DNA of 64,000 nucleotides from CBDCNP01 sp965222425 (GTDB lineage Bacteria; Acidobacteriota; Vicinamibacteria; Marinacidobacterales; DATDRI01). The notes under the pieces are model-generated. The model saw nothing but the letters and a program-made list of their open reading frames with translations. It had not been told where the DNA came from and made no database searches. The position numbers were made by a program, and so were the translations under genes. Location: NCBI GenBank assembly GCA_965222425.1, contig CBDCTW010000024.1, positions 62,001-126,000 on the forward strand. The letters are read 5' to 3'. Shown piece after piece: positions 25,503 through 33,594 of this stretch (positions are counted from its first letter, which is position 1; the number at the start of each line of letters is the position of its first letter).

Positions 25503-26933
25503 ATGAAGACACCACCAGCGTCGAGCGCTGAACAGCTACCACCACTGCAATTCTACGGAGGCCTTCCTGGCACCCTAGCGTCGTTCTTTCTTTACTTGAT
25601 GGGTGTGGCGTGGCTCGCCTTGTCGGGAGCGCCGGACGAGCGCGGTTTCTGGCCCATCATCCTCGCCGCCATGACGCTGGGTCTCCTTCTCGCCACCGAC
25701 CGCACGACTTATTGCGAGGTCTTGATCAAGGGAATGAGCCAACCCATCACCTCTATCATGATCATGGCTTGGTTGTTGGCGGGAGTGCTCGGCTCCCTAA
25801 TGAGCGCCTCTGGTTTCGTCGAAGCCCTGGTTTGGTTGGCCCGCCACATCGGTCTTTCGGGGGGTGGATTCGTCGGCGCAGCCTTCCTAATCAGTGCCGT
25901 CGTTTCGACTTCGACGGGTACTTCCTTTGGAGCGATCTTCCTTTGCGGGCCTTTACTCTATCCTGCCGGCGGCGCATTGGGTGCGAACCCAGCAGCGCTC
26001 ATTGGAGCAATCATTGGAGGCGCGACCTTCGGTGACAATGTCTCTCCAATCTCCGATACCACCATCGCGTCCGCGCTGAGCCAGCGCGCCGATATCGGGG
26101 GCGTGGTAAGGAGTCGACTGAAATACGCATTGCCCGCTGCCGGAGTTGCTTTGCTGCTCTACGTCGCATTTGGCACCGCAGACGGTGCCTCCGCGGCAAG
26201 CGGAGGACTATCGGAAGGAAATCCCCGCGGCTTCCCGATGTTGGTCGTCCCGGTGCTCGTCGTCACCCTGCTGCTGACCAAACGTCACCTCATTGAAGGC
26301 CTTCTCTTTGGAATATTGGCTGGCTCACTCATCGGCCTCACTTTCGGCCTTCTGAAGCCTTCCCAATTTTTTTACATCGACGCCGAAAACTTCATTGCGC
26401 GAGGGATCATTCTGGAAGGCCTCGAGCGCGGTATCGGGATCTCGATACTGACACTTTTGTTAATGGGCTTGGTGACTTCGCTTCAGGCGACGGGTGTCTT
26501 GAATCGCATCGTCGAATTCGCTCAGAAACGGAGCAAAACGCCGCGAGCGGCGGAGTGGTGGATCTTCGGTGCGGTGTCATCGTCGGTATTGCTGACGATG
26601 CATAGCGTGGTTGCCATTCTGACCGTGGGCGAGTTCTCCCGTGAGACAGGGGGGCGTTTCGGAATCTCTTCTTATCGCCGGGCCAACATTCTCGATGTCA
26701 CCACTTCCTCTTTTCCTTTCATCCTCCCGTACTTCATTCCGACCATCCTGGCCGCCGGTACGACGGCCTCGGGTGAGGGGTTTGGAATGCCGCGCGTCTC
26801 TCCCCTCGATACCGGTCTTTACAACTTCCATTCTTGGATGCTGCTGATTGTGATCGTGGTCGCCATTTGGACGGGTTACGGCAGGACTTTCCTCCCCGAC
26901 AAGGTCAACGAAGGCAAAGAAGGAGCCAACTAG
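25503..26933 (+). CDS. NhaC-type Na+/H+ antiporter-family transporter
   Basis: The 476-residue polytopic membrane protein has the NhaC signature GGATFGDNVSPISDTTIASAL and the paired half-helix segments of the ion-transporter superfamily. Family members exchange Na+ for H+, and some exchange organic acids or amino acids. Placed between a DapA-like enzyme and an amino-acid dehydrogenase, it may import the substrate of that pathway. Its stop codon shares the palindrome CTAG with the stop of the convergent FAD subunit gene. Confidence 0.85.
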   Translation: MKTPPASSAEQLPPLQFYGGLPGTLASFFLYLMGVAWLALSGAPDERGFWPIILAAMTLGLLLATDRTTYCEVLIKGMSQPITSIMIMAWLLAGVLGSLMSASGFVEALVWLARHIGLSGGGFVGAAFLISAVVSTSTGTSFGAIFLCGPLLYPAGGALGANPAALIGAIIGGATFGDNVSPISDTTIASALSQRADIGGVVRSRLKYALPAAGVALLLYVAFGTADGASAASGGLSEGNPRGFPMLVVPVLVVTLLLTKRHLIEGLLFGILAGSLIGLTFGLLKPSQFFYIDAENFIARGIILEGLERGIGISILTLLLMGLVTSLQATGVLNRIVEFAQKRSKTPRAAEWWIFGAVSSSVLLTMHSVVAILTVGEFSRETGGRFGISSYRRANILDVTTSSFPFILPYFIPTILAAGTTASGEGFGMPRVSPLDTGLYNFHSWMLLIVIVVAIWTGYGRTFLPDKVNEGKEGAN

Positions 26934-28426
26934 CACTCACCGTTCGTTTCCTCCCAATAGCGGGACAGATCGGCGAGAGGTACAGGCTTGGTCGGTGGTC
27001 TTGCTGTAAACGGACCAATCTCAGAAATGTCGTTCCCGGTCTTGGCTGCGATCAAACCCGCGACGCCGAGAGCGCAGAACCGACCTTGACAAGGCCCCAT
27101 CCCGGTGCGCGTAAAAAGTTTGACGGCGTTCGCCGTCCCGAGATGCGGATTTTCACGAAGTGCTAGCTTTACTTGGCCGGCCGAAATCTCTTCGCATCTG
27201 CAGACTGTTGTTTCATCCGACATGAGCCTTGCCAGCGCTTCGAAGCGTGGCGCGGAGAAATCTTGAAGGGCTCGAGCAAACCTTTGCTCCCGTCGGAGCT
27301 TCCTCCAGATCGAGGCGGCCATCCGGTTCGCCCGCTCAGGATCGATCCGCGCGAGGTCTTTTAACAGGCCGACCGCAGCCAGACGCCCTTCCGAGATCGC
27401 AACATCGGCACCCGCTACTCCTGTGATCTCACCCGCGAGATAAATGTAAGGCTGGCTCGATCGCATCCACTCATCATGTTCTAGAACCCACCCGCCCTCG
27501 CGTGCACTCCATCGGTGCCGGCAGCCCGCCTGACGACCTAACTCCGTCGAAGGTAGAAAGCCGTAATTTAGACCGATGGTGTCACAGGCGATCGTCTCTT
27601 CGGTCCCGGGTACCACGTTCCAGGAATCATCGACCGAAGCGACGACCGCGCGCTCGACTTCATCGTGCCCTTCTGCCCTGACGATGATTTTTCCGAATGA
27701 GATCGGAATTCCGGCGCGCTGGAGACGCCTCCACGCACCGAGCGACTGCCAGAGTTTCTCCCAACCGTTCCGAACATCCGCGAGTTGCTTTATCGCATCA
27801 GAGAACGACGGTCTCGATTGCGCGAAGTAGACGCCCGCGATCTCCGCCCCCTCATTGGCGAGTTGGTCGGCGATCAAGATCTGAAGGGGGTGCGCTCCGA
27901 CGAAACAAAACCGGTTGCCTGGCAAGAAACGCTGGCTCTTGACGAAGGCTTGGATCCCCCCTGCCGCCATCACCCCTGGCAACGTCCATCCAGCGAACGC
28001 CACCGGTAAATCGAAGGCCCCCGGAGCGAGAAGGACTCTCCTCGCGCGGAAAAGCTCGACACCACGTCCCCCGGATAAGGCGAGCCCTACTTCCGGGGCC
28101 GACTCGACGGCGGCGGCGGGACTCTGCGTAACCGATCCGAGCTCAGGTGCCGATTGGACTGCAGAGACTCCGTCGACTCCGACCGCGAACAATCCCCACA
28201 CCGTCGTTTCGAGTCGAAAACGAAGCGTTTTATCGGATGCAGCTCGCAGGATTTCCTTGCCAACGGCATGAGTCTTGTCCACGCGGCTATCGTGAACCTC
28301 AAAGCTCTTCGGTGGTTGACGGTAGATCTGTCCACCGGGCCGGGCCTGCTCGTCGATCACAACGACATCGACGCCGTGATCGGCGAGGATCAACGCTGCA
28401 GCCAATCCGCCCGGACCGGCGCCCAC
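26930..28426 (-). CDS. FAD oxidoreductase with C-terminal 2Fe-2S-type Cys motif (dehydrogenase subunit)
   Basis: The frame opens on GAGPGGLAAALILADHGVDV, the FAD-binding motif, and ends with a BFD-like four-Cys motif: TVCRCEEIS, then GPCQGRFCALG. This architecture is that of the large subunit of hydrogen-cyanide-synthase-like and D-hydroxyproline dehydrogenases. The GTG at 28426 would cut the first beta strand; the codons before it (LDLAEVAIV) fit better, but the only upstream candidate is a CTG at 28450, close behind GGGAGGAG. It overlaps the 2Fe-2S gene if it starts there. Confidence 0.85.
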   Translation of the reverse strand: MGAGPGGLAAALILADHGVDVVVIDEQARPGGQIYRQPPKSFEVHDSRVDKTHAVGKEILRAASDKTLRFRLETTVWGLFAVGVDGVSAVQSAPELGSVTQSPAAAVESAPEVGLALSGGRGVELFRARRVLLAPGAFDLPVAFAGWTLPGVMAAGGIQAFVKSQRFLPGNRFCFVGAHPLQILIADQLANEGAEIAGVYFAQSRPSFSDAIKQLADVRNGWEKLWQSLGAWRRLQRAGIPISFGKIIVRAEGHDEVERAVVASVDDSWNVVPGTEETIACDTIGLNYGFLPSTELGRQAGCRHRWSAREGGWVLEHDEWMRSSQPYIYLAGEITGVAGADVAISEGRLAAVGLLKDLARIDPERANRMAASIWRKLRREQRFARALQDFSAPRFEALARLMSDETTVCRCEEISAGQVKLALRENPHLGTANAVKLFTRTGMGPCQGRFCALGVAGLIAAKTGNDISEIGPFTARPPTKPVPLADLSRYWEETNGEC

Positions 28427-28436
28427 GATCGCAACT

Positions 28437-28736
28437 TCAGCGAGGTCCAGACGCTCCTCCCGTCGCGACTTTCATTCCTGGCCGAACCGCAATCATGCAG
28501 GATCTCAAAGCGGCGACACCGTCCACGGTCACGACGCAATCGAAACAGACCCCCATGTTGCAGAAGGGAGCCCGCGGTGAGCCTCCTTCAGTGCGTCGGA
28601 AAATGCGCCGACCAGAGGCGAGGATCGCGGTAGCCAAGGACTCTCCGGGAAAGGCTTCCACCTGCTCACCATCGATCTCGATCACGATCGGCGGTGGTCG
28701 CTCCGTGTCGCTCTCGAGTCGACGCATGATCGTCAC
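28437..28736 (-). CDS. Small 2Fe-2S ferredoxin-like dehydrogenase subunit
   Basis: The 99-residue plant-type ferredoxin fold has IEIDGEQVEAFPGESLATAI and the cluster ligands in APFCNMGVCFDCVVTV plus LRSCM. It lies between two FAD subunit genes with 1-10 base gaps. In D-hydroxyproline dehydrogenase and related heterotrimers, a subunit of this kind relays electrons from the substrate-binding flavoprotein. No Tat or other signal is seen, so it is probably cytoplasmic. Confidence 0.88.
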   Translation of the reverse strand: MTIMRRLESDTERPPPIVIEIDGEQVEAFPGESLATAILASGRRIFRRTEGGSPRAPFCNMGVCFDCVVTVDGVAALRSCMIAVRPGMKVATGGASGPR

Positions 28737-28737
28737 G

Positions 28738-29931
28738 CTAGACAGGGTTCAAATGATCGAAGCGATGGGGACTGTAAATATCCACCGGCAAGGAGGACCG
28801 TCCCTTCAAAATTTGTTCGCTCAGCAATCGTGCGTAGGTAAGTCCGATGGTGAAGCCGGAGCCGCCTATGGCGACGTAGAGTCCGGGACGACGACGGATC
28901 TCCCCCAAGACCGGGACCTGATCGGGTGTAACCCCGACGATCCCGGACCAGGTGCGGATGAGCCGCAGATCGCGTATCGCCGGTACCACTCGAGATGCTA
29001 GCGAGGCGCTCGCCGACAAGGAACCAAACAAGAGCTCCGGAGAAGCGTCGATGTCCGCGTAGTGCGCTCTACGACGAAGCCAGGCAGGCCATCCTCCACC
29101 GATGAGCACGTTCCCATCACGCATCTGTTTCATCGAGAGGCGGCGTCCCACGTGTTGTACGAGGTGAGAGACGGTTGGTGAGACGGCCTCGGTAGCCATC
29201 ATGCTGAGCGCGACTGGAATCACCGGAAGATTTACGTTGGCCAACGCGGCCACGCGGCCCGTCCAGGCGCCGGCCATCACGAGAACGGTCTCGGTCTCGA
29301 GCTCGAGACCGGACTCGGTTCGCACCTTCCACTTGCCGCGGCGGCGGGCAAGGTGGTTCACCGTTTGGTTGGTAGTCACCTCCGCCCCCAGCCGCCTGGC
29401 CGCCCGCGCGAGTGCGGGCGCGATGAGCCGCGGGTTGGCGTGGCCCTCTTCCGAAAAATACCCCGCGGCCTGGACCGTTTTGGAAAGATAGGGTGCCATC
29501 CTTCGCGCCTCGTCACCGGTTAAAAGCTCCGTTTCCAGGTTCCACTTGCTCTCGAGAGCCCTTTTCTTTTCCAACATCTGGATCTCTTCGCGCGTCTCGG
29601 CAACGATGAAACCGCCTTCTTGTACGATCTCGAGATTCTCATCTAGCTCAGCCTCCAGTTTGCTCCATGTGGCCAGCGCGTCGTGCACCAGCGGCATGGA
29701 AAGAGCAAACTGCTCCGCCAGCGCGTCGCCGTGCTCGACCATCCGGTGTTCGAGCTGGAAGTGAAGGCTCCCCGCATTCTGACCCGAAGCCTGGCGATTG
29801 AGTTGTTCCTTCTCTAAGAGAACGACCCGCGCACCACCCTGCGACAGGTAATAGGACGCCGCGCAGCCGAGAAGGCCTCCGCCGATCACGACGACATCGG
29901 GGCGCGAATCAACGGACTCGGGAAGATTCAA
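28738..29931 (-). CDS. DAO-family FAD oxidoreductase (substrate-binding dehydrogenase subunit)
   Basis: The 397-residue protein has the dinucleotide motif VVVIGGGLLGCAASYYL, the DAO-type segment QASGQNAGSLHFQLE, and the C-terminal FAD segment GLYVAIGGSGFTIGLTYARLL. It resembles glycine/D-amino-acid oxidases. With the two genes downstream it forms a putative heterotrimeric dehydrogenase, best matched to D-hydroxyproline dehydrogenase. A hydroxyproline 2-epimerase gene, expected for that pathway, is not in this cluster. The MITE lies 7 bases upstream of the start. Confidence 0.87.
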   Translation of the reverse strand: MNLPESVDSRPDVVVIGGGLLGCAASYYLSQGGARVVLLEKEQLNRQASGQNAGSLHFQLEHRMVEHGDALAEQFALSMPLVHDALATWSKLEAELDENLEIVQEGGFIVAETREEIQMLEKKRALESKWNLETELLTGDEARRMAPYLSKTVQAAGYFSEEGHANPRLIAPALARAARRLGAEVTTNQTVNHLARRRGKWKVRTESGLELETETVLVMAGAWTGRVAALANVNLPVIPVALSMMATEAVSPTVSHLVQHVGRRLSMKQMRDGNVLIGGGWPAWLRRRAHYADIDASPELLFGSLSASASLASRVVPAIRDLRLIRTWSGIVGVTPDQVPVLGEIRRRPGLYVAIGGSGFTIGLTYARLLSEQILKGRSSLPVDIYSPHRFDHLNPV

Positions 29932-29938
29932 AGGAAGC

Positions 29939-30103
29939 CTAGTGCCCTGTATCAGTAGTTCGTCACCTAAATCTCGGCCCCTTTTGCGCGCTGGCGTCGT
30001 TGTGACTCCTCGAAATATCCAGATATGACGTCGTCGTCACGCCTCGCCAGCCCACAAAATGGCCTCGAGCTTTAGGCAACGATCCACTGAAACAAGGCAC
30101 TAG
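29939..30103. mobile_element. 165-bp MITE with CTAG ends
   Basis: The whole element is a long imperfect palindrome: each arm is about 80 bases, beginning CTAGTGCCCTGTATCAGTAG on the left and CTAGTGCCTTGTTTCAGTGG on the reverse right. It has no coding capacity. CTAG at both ends suits a Tc1/mariner-IS630-type transposase with TA targets. A 27-bp relative lies at 19239-19265. Confidence 0.65.
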
Positions 30104-30159
30104 TGTATCTCCCTCAACCACTCGATTGAAGTAGAATCTCCTACGCGCGGCGACTCGTC

Positions 30160-30318
30160 GCCATCCGGGAGAGCCACGGTAGTTTCGCCAAGTGGCTCGA
30201 CGCCCATCATCCACTAGGCAAAGCCGAGTCGGTAAGTTGTTTAAAGGGCGCTCACGTACGCACGTGCGCGGTCTACAAACGGGTCGCTCGATTGAAACCA
30301 CCGTGGACACGCAAGTGA
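30160..30318 (+). pseudogene. Remnant of a DNA-3-methyladenine glycosylase I-like gene
   Basis: One open frame reads AIRESHGSFAKWLDAHHPLG, then KAESVSCLKGAHVRTCAVYK and RVARLKPPWTRK before TGA. This resembles the C-terminal part of Tag-family glycosylases (HGSF, WLDAHHP, the TCPVYKR end) with about 25 codons deleted in the middle. There is no start. The MITE lies just upstream. From 30319 to 30548 I see nothing I can support. Confidence 0.45.
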
Positions 30319-30548
30319 GAAAGACGCCAGGCGGTATTCAGTTCCCGCTGGCCGCCAAAATGGGTGGTTGCTTTGTCTGGAGCTAGCCAGGCGGCTCCCT
30401 GGGGCCAGGCCTCGCCTTATCCGATTACTGCGCCTATCGGCGGCGATCGGCCGGCAAGGCCCGACCCTCAGGTTCAGTTAGGAGCCCTCAGCTCGCGCGC
30501 AGTCGCCTGCCGACGAAGCGCGGGAGCCTGGGGGTGGGGCCCCAGGCA

Positions 30549-30926
30549 TTAATTAAACGTCACGCGGTGCGTGTGCGCTTGGTTGTTCGTGGACGTCACG
30601 ACCACCCGCTCACCGTCGCCGACCTGAGTAAGCTCGGCGCCGGTTAGATTCACCGTGTGGGAATGGTCGGCGTTCCCTCTGATGTCCAACGACACATCAT
30701 TGCCAGCATCTACTTGAGCATCGGTCACCATCGCGATATGACCGTGGTTGGCGGAAATCGTCCCGTTGACACCGCCCACGTCCGCGCCCCCGTCGCCCCC
30801 TGTGCTGGGTGCGGTGGGTGAGCTACTGTCCGAGCCGCACCCCGTGATGGTGATGACGACACCACTCAGAAGTGCCATGACAGACCCTCGCGTGAACTGC
30901 CGTCGGCTCAGTAATTGGTCATCCAT
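30549..30926 (-). CDS. His-rich exported lipoprotein (Tat-like signal)
   Basis: I chose ATG 30926 because AAAGGAGACAAAAGC precedes it. The 125-residue product begins MDDQLLSRRQFTRGSVMALL, a twin-arginine-like signal, with a lipobox ITGCG; a Gly/Ser/Thr linker follows. The mature domain has repeated His pairs (NHGHIAM, ADHSHTVNL, QAHTHRVTF), suggesting metal binding on a small beta-rich domain. I do not recognise the family. Upstream (30951-31120) I see no gene. Confidence 0.75.
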   Translation of the reverse strand: MDDQLLSRRQFTRGSVMALLSGVVITITGCGSDSSSPTAPSTGGDGGADVGGVNGTISANHGHIAMVTDAQVDAGNDVSLDIRGNADHSHTVNLTGAELTQVGDGERVVVTSTNNQAHTHRVTFN

Positions 30927-31120
30927 GCTTTTGTCTCCTTTGATGAACATTCCTTGTGCGGGGGCTCAGCTTCGCGTCAGCGTCGATTTCCGAAGCGCAA
31001 GGTGGATGCCAAGCGTAAGTGCCTATAAGTAAAAAAGGTAGAGGGTCGGGGACCCGCCGTCCTTGCGATTTAGGTAAGCAGATTACGTTTCTGGAAATTG
31101 GACGAGTGAGGAGCCCGGCG

Positions 31121-31687
31121 TCAGTCCGAGCCATGCCGATGCTTTCCACTCCGGGATCGAGGGGCTAGACGCATGTCCTGGTTCTCGATCTCAGGCGGCA
31201 TCAGGAGTACATCGGCAACTTTCGTGATCGCCTCGAAGACCTGAACGATGGCCAGGACCTCGAGAATCCCTTCCTCCCCCGCTCCGAGGCGCAGCAGTTC
31301 GCGTCGACGGAAATTGATGCCGTAGGGAGAACGGGTCACGACCGATGCCGCGAATCCGATAATGGTTTTGTAGGGCCTCGAGAGAACGCGATCGGGCAGC
31401 GTACCGCGCACATAGTCCCGGGTTGCCTTGAGGTGGGTACCGCGGCCAGCGAGATAGCGGAATGCGTTGGGAAGCTCTCCTCCGTAGAAATCGGTTATCT
31501 CGGCGAGTAGCCTTTGTTGAGCAACGAGAACTTTCTCCAAGCTGGGTGGGGGATCAAGAGGTGCAACGAGTGTCGGTCGTTCCTCATCACCATCCAGAGG
31601 AACCCCGATCGCGTCGGCGAAGGCATTCACGTATTGTGCCGCCGCCATGGCGAAGCCCGCTTCTAGCCATGCTTCGTCGTTATCCAT
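31121..31687 (-). pseudogene. AhpD-like gene, 3' part with degenerate second domain
   Basis: The first 30 residues (EAWLEAGFAMAAAQYVNAFA, then DAIGVP) look like the C-terminal half of an AhpD-type domain whose first half lies in the upstream frame at 31724-31993. A second AhpD-like domain follows (YKTIIGFAASVVTRSPYGIN, LLRLGAGEEGILEVLAIVQV), but its CxxC is replaced by SPYG. The ATG at 31687 has no convincing ribosome binding site. I read both frames as one tandem-AhpD gene broken by a UGA, a TAG and a one-base shift. Confidence 0.6.
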
Positions 31688-31723
31688 GCCCGCCCGCCGG
31701 GCGGACCACTAATGGATGGACGT

Positions 31724-31993
31724 TCAGTAATCGCAGGCGTTCATCGCCGATACGCAGGTGGCGAGCATCTCCTTGCTGGCGGTATCCAGTTTCCCGGGAG
31801 CCCACGCCACCTTGGAAGCATTCGACTCGCCTCGCCAGACCTCGGGGATCGTCGAAATGACGCGGCCCATGGTGCTATCGAAGTCGATGCCGAAGCGATC
31901 GCGGACCAGGCGCAGGGAATCCTGGATCTCGGAGCTCTGAGATTCGATGTCAGGAAGCTCGATGCTGGCACTATTCGCGTCTGGTCGGCGCAT
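31724..31993 (-). CDS. AhpD-like alkylhydroperoxidase domain, 5' part, ending at UGA in the CxxC motif
   Basis: GAAGGAGAATG precedes the ATG at 31993. The 89 codons end KLDTASKEMLATCVSAMNAC then DY and TGA. AhpD active sites read CxxCxxxH. Here the frame gives C-D-Y-[UGA]-T-S-I-H, so the UGA stands exactly where the second Cys belongs, four codons before the His. A TAG follows the His. It may be a selenocysteine codon in a damaged gene or a plain nonsense mutation. AhpD domains reduce peroxides through a Cys pair. Confidence 0.65.
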   Translation of the reverse strand: MRRPDANSASIELPDIESQSSEIQDSLRLVRDRFGIDFDSTMGRVISTIPEVWRGESNASKVAWAPGKLDTASKEMLATCVSAMNACDY

Positions 31994-32035
31994 GAAACAT
32001 TCTCCTTCAGTGTCTTATGATGGGCGTCCAGCAGG

Positions 32036-32083
32036 GGGTGAGCCGCTATCGAACGCGGCAGGACGCCGGGCTCACCCTTTTTT
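32036..32083 (+). terminator. Terminator-like hairpin (plus orientation)
   Basis: GGGTGAGCC (32036-32044) pairs with GGCTCACCC (32069-32077), followed by six T. No plus-strand gene ends here; both flanking genes are on the minus strand. It may mark a lost gene or shape the 5' leader of the AhpD-like gene. Confidence 0.4.
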
Positions 32084-32100
32084 CTTGTACACGTAAATCA

Positions 32101-32898
32101 TCAAATCTTGAAACCTGCCGGTTGCATCGGCGTGCGGACATCTCCGCGAATCTGATATCCGAAGCCACCACGTTCCAGTAACTCCAGAAAATCTGCCAAT
32201 CGGTCCTCTCCCGGATCGATGTGGTGATGATACTCGATGGCCATCTGACGGATGAAGCTGCTCTTTCCAGACTCGACGAGCTCACGAATGACTTGGAACT
32301 CCGCTCCTTCGACGTCAATCTTGAGGAGATCAACGGGCTCGTCAACGTATTCGGAGAGTCGAACCGAAGGAACCTTGATCGGCTCCGCGGAGCCTCTTGT
32401 GGCAAGCACGCTCCCCATTCCAGCGCCCTGCCCCTGCGGGTCGGAGTAGAACTCGATCACGCCTTCCGCGCTCGACACCGCCTTGTTTACAAGCGTGACG
32501 TCTTCAAAACCGTTCGCTTCGACGTTACCCTTCAGCAAGGAGAAGGTCTCGGGGTCGGGCTCGAAAGCCAGGATTCTGCACTCGGGGTAGAGTCGCTTGA
32601 AGAAGACGATGGACATACCGAGATTCGCGCCACAATCCACGATGAAGGGCCGGGCAGTACCACTCGTAAAGAGATAATCCCTCGTCAGAAATATTTCGAC
32701 GAAGATGTATCGCAAATGACGATAATCGAAGAACTCAATCTGGGCGTCCAGAATTCGCTTGCGGCGCGGCTTGCCATCGGCCGCCGGCTTGAGAACAGAG
32801 CGGAGCTCGAGACCCAAGTAGCAGGCTAACGTCCTGAGGCGACCATCCGCGGGATCGTCGCGCAGAATTCTTGGCCCCAGGCGCAGGATTCTTGACAC
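32101..32898 (-). CDS. FkbM-family SAM-dependent methyltransferase
   Basis: The 265-residue protein has SAM motif I in FIVDCGANLGMSIVFFKRL, then ILAFEPDPETFSLLKGNVEA, VNKAVSSAEGVIEFY and DLLKIDVEGAEFQVIREL, all hallmarks of the FkbM family, which O-methylates sugars and polyketides. It stands alone between broken AhpD genes and leuD. The role may be in a surface glycan; no direct partner is adjacent. Confidence 0.88.
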   Translation of the reverse strand: MSRILRLGPRILRDDPADGRLRTLACYLGLELRSVLKPAADGKPRRKRILDAQIEFFDYRHLRYIFVEIFLTRDYLFTSGTARPFIVDCGANLGMSIVFFKRLYPECRILAFEPDPETFSLLKGNVEANGFEDVTLVNKAVSSAEGVIEFYSDPQGQGAGMGSVLATRGSAEPIKVPSVRLSEYVDEPVDLLKIDVEGAEFQVIRELVESGKSSFIRQMAIEYHHHIDPGEDRLADFLELLERGGFGYQIRGDVRTPMQPAGFKI

Positions 32899-33016
32899 CG
32901 CTCGTCAGGTATCGTCAAGCCATTCAGGCATAGGAGTTTGAAAGGAGACACGAAGAGAATAGATCGGAGCGTAGGCGGAAGCCAACCGACACCGGAGCCG
33001 AACTTTGCCGGTGAGA

Positions 33017-33592
33017 TCAGCCGGTGCGTTTTTCGAATGCGGTGATCTCGGCTTCCTGATCGAGCAGGAAATCGAGCTCGTCCTTGCCCTGCAGCAGACA
33101 CAAACGCGCGAAAGCGTCGATGGGAAAGCGGACCTCTTTGCCACTCGGCAACTTCATGGACTGCGCCTCTAGATCGATGACGAGCTCCACGCCGGGATCC
33201 TCCATCAGGGCCCGGTGCGTCTCCTCGTCCACGACGACCGGTAGGAGTCCGTTCTTGAGTGCATTGTTGCCGAAGATGTCGGCGAACCGTGTGCTCACAA
33301 CGGCGCGGAACCCGAAATCGACGAGCGCCCAGGGGGCGTGCTCACGGGACGAACCGCATCCGAAGTTGTCTCCCGCAACGAGAATCTGGGCCCCCTTGGT
33401 ACCGGCTTGGTTCAGGACGAAATCGGGCCTGGGATTCCCCTGCCCGTCGTACCGCCAGTCTGCGAAAAGTTTTTCGCCGAGTCCTTCCTTGTTGGTGACA
33501 GTCAGGAATCGAGCCGGGATTATTTGGTCGGTATCGACGTTCGTCGACGGCAAGACGACAGTGCGCGATTTGACGACCCGAATTGCTTTCAT
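33017..33592 (-). CDS. leuD: 3-isopropylmalate dehydratase small subunit
   Basis: The start ATG 33592 (MKAIRVVKSRTVVLPSTNVD) gives 191 residues, normal for LeuD. Typical blocks are TDQIIPARFLTV, LVAGDNFGCGSSREHAPWAL and GFRAVVSTRFADIFGNNALKNG. With LeuC it isomerises 2-isopropylmalate to 3-isopropylmalate in leucine synthesis. Only two bases separate it from the leuC stop, so it is the last gene of leuACD. leuB is not in the window. Confidence 0.95.
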   Translation of the reverse strand: MKAIRVVKSRTVVLPSTNVDTDQIIPARFLTVTNKEGLGEKLFADWRYDGQGNPRPDFVLNQAGTKGAQILVAGDNFGCGSSREHAPWALVDFGFRAVVSTRFADIFGNNALKNGLLPVVVDEETHRALMEDPGVELVIDLEAQSMKLPSGKEVRFPIDAFARLCLLQGKDELDFLLDQEAEITAFEKRTG

Positions 33593-33594
33593 GG

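Noticed and set aside
30319..30548. Search for a gene, RNA or repeat in this spacer
   Set aside because: Only GC-rich sequence with small self-complementary patches; nothing to support a feature.
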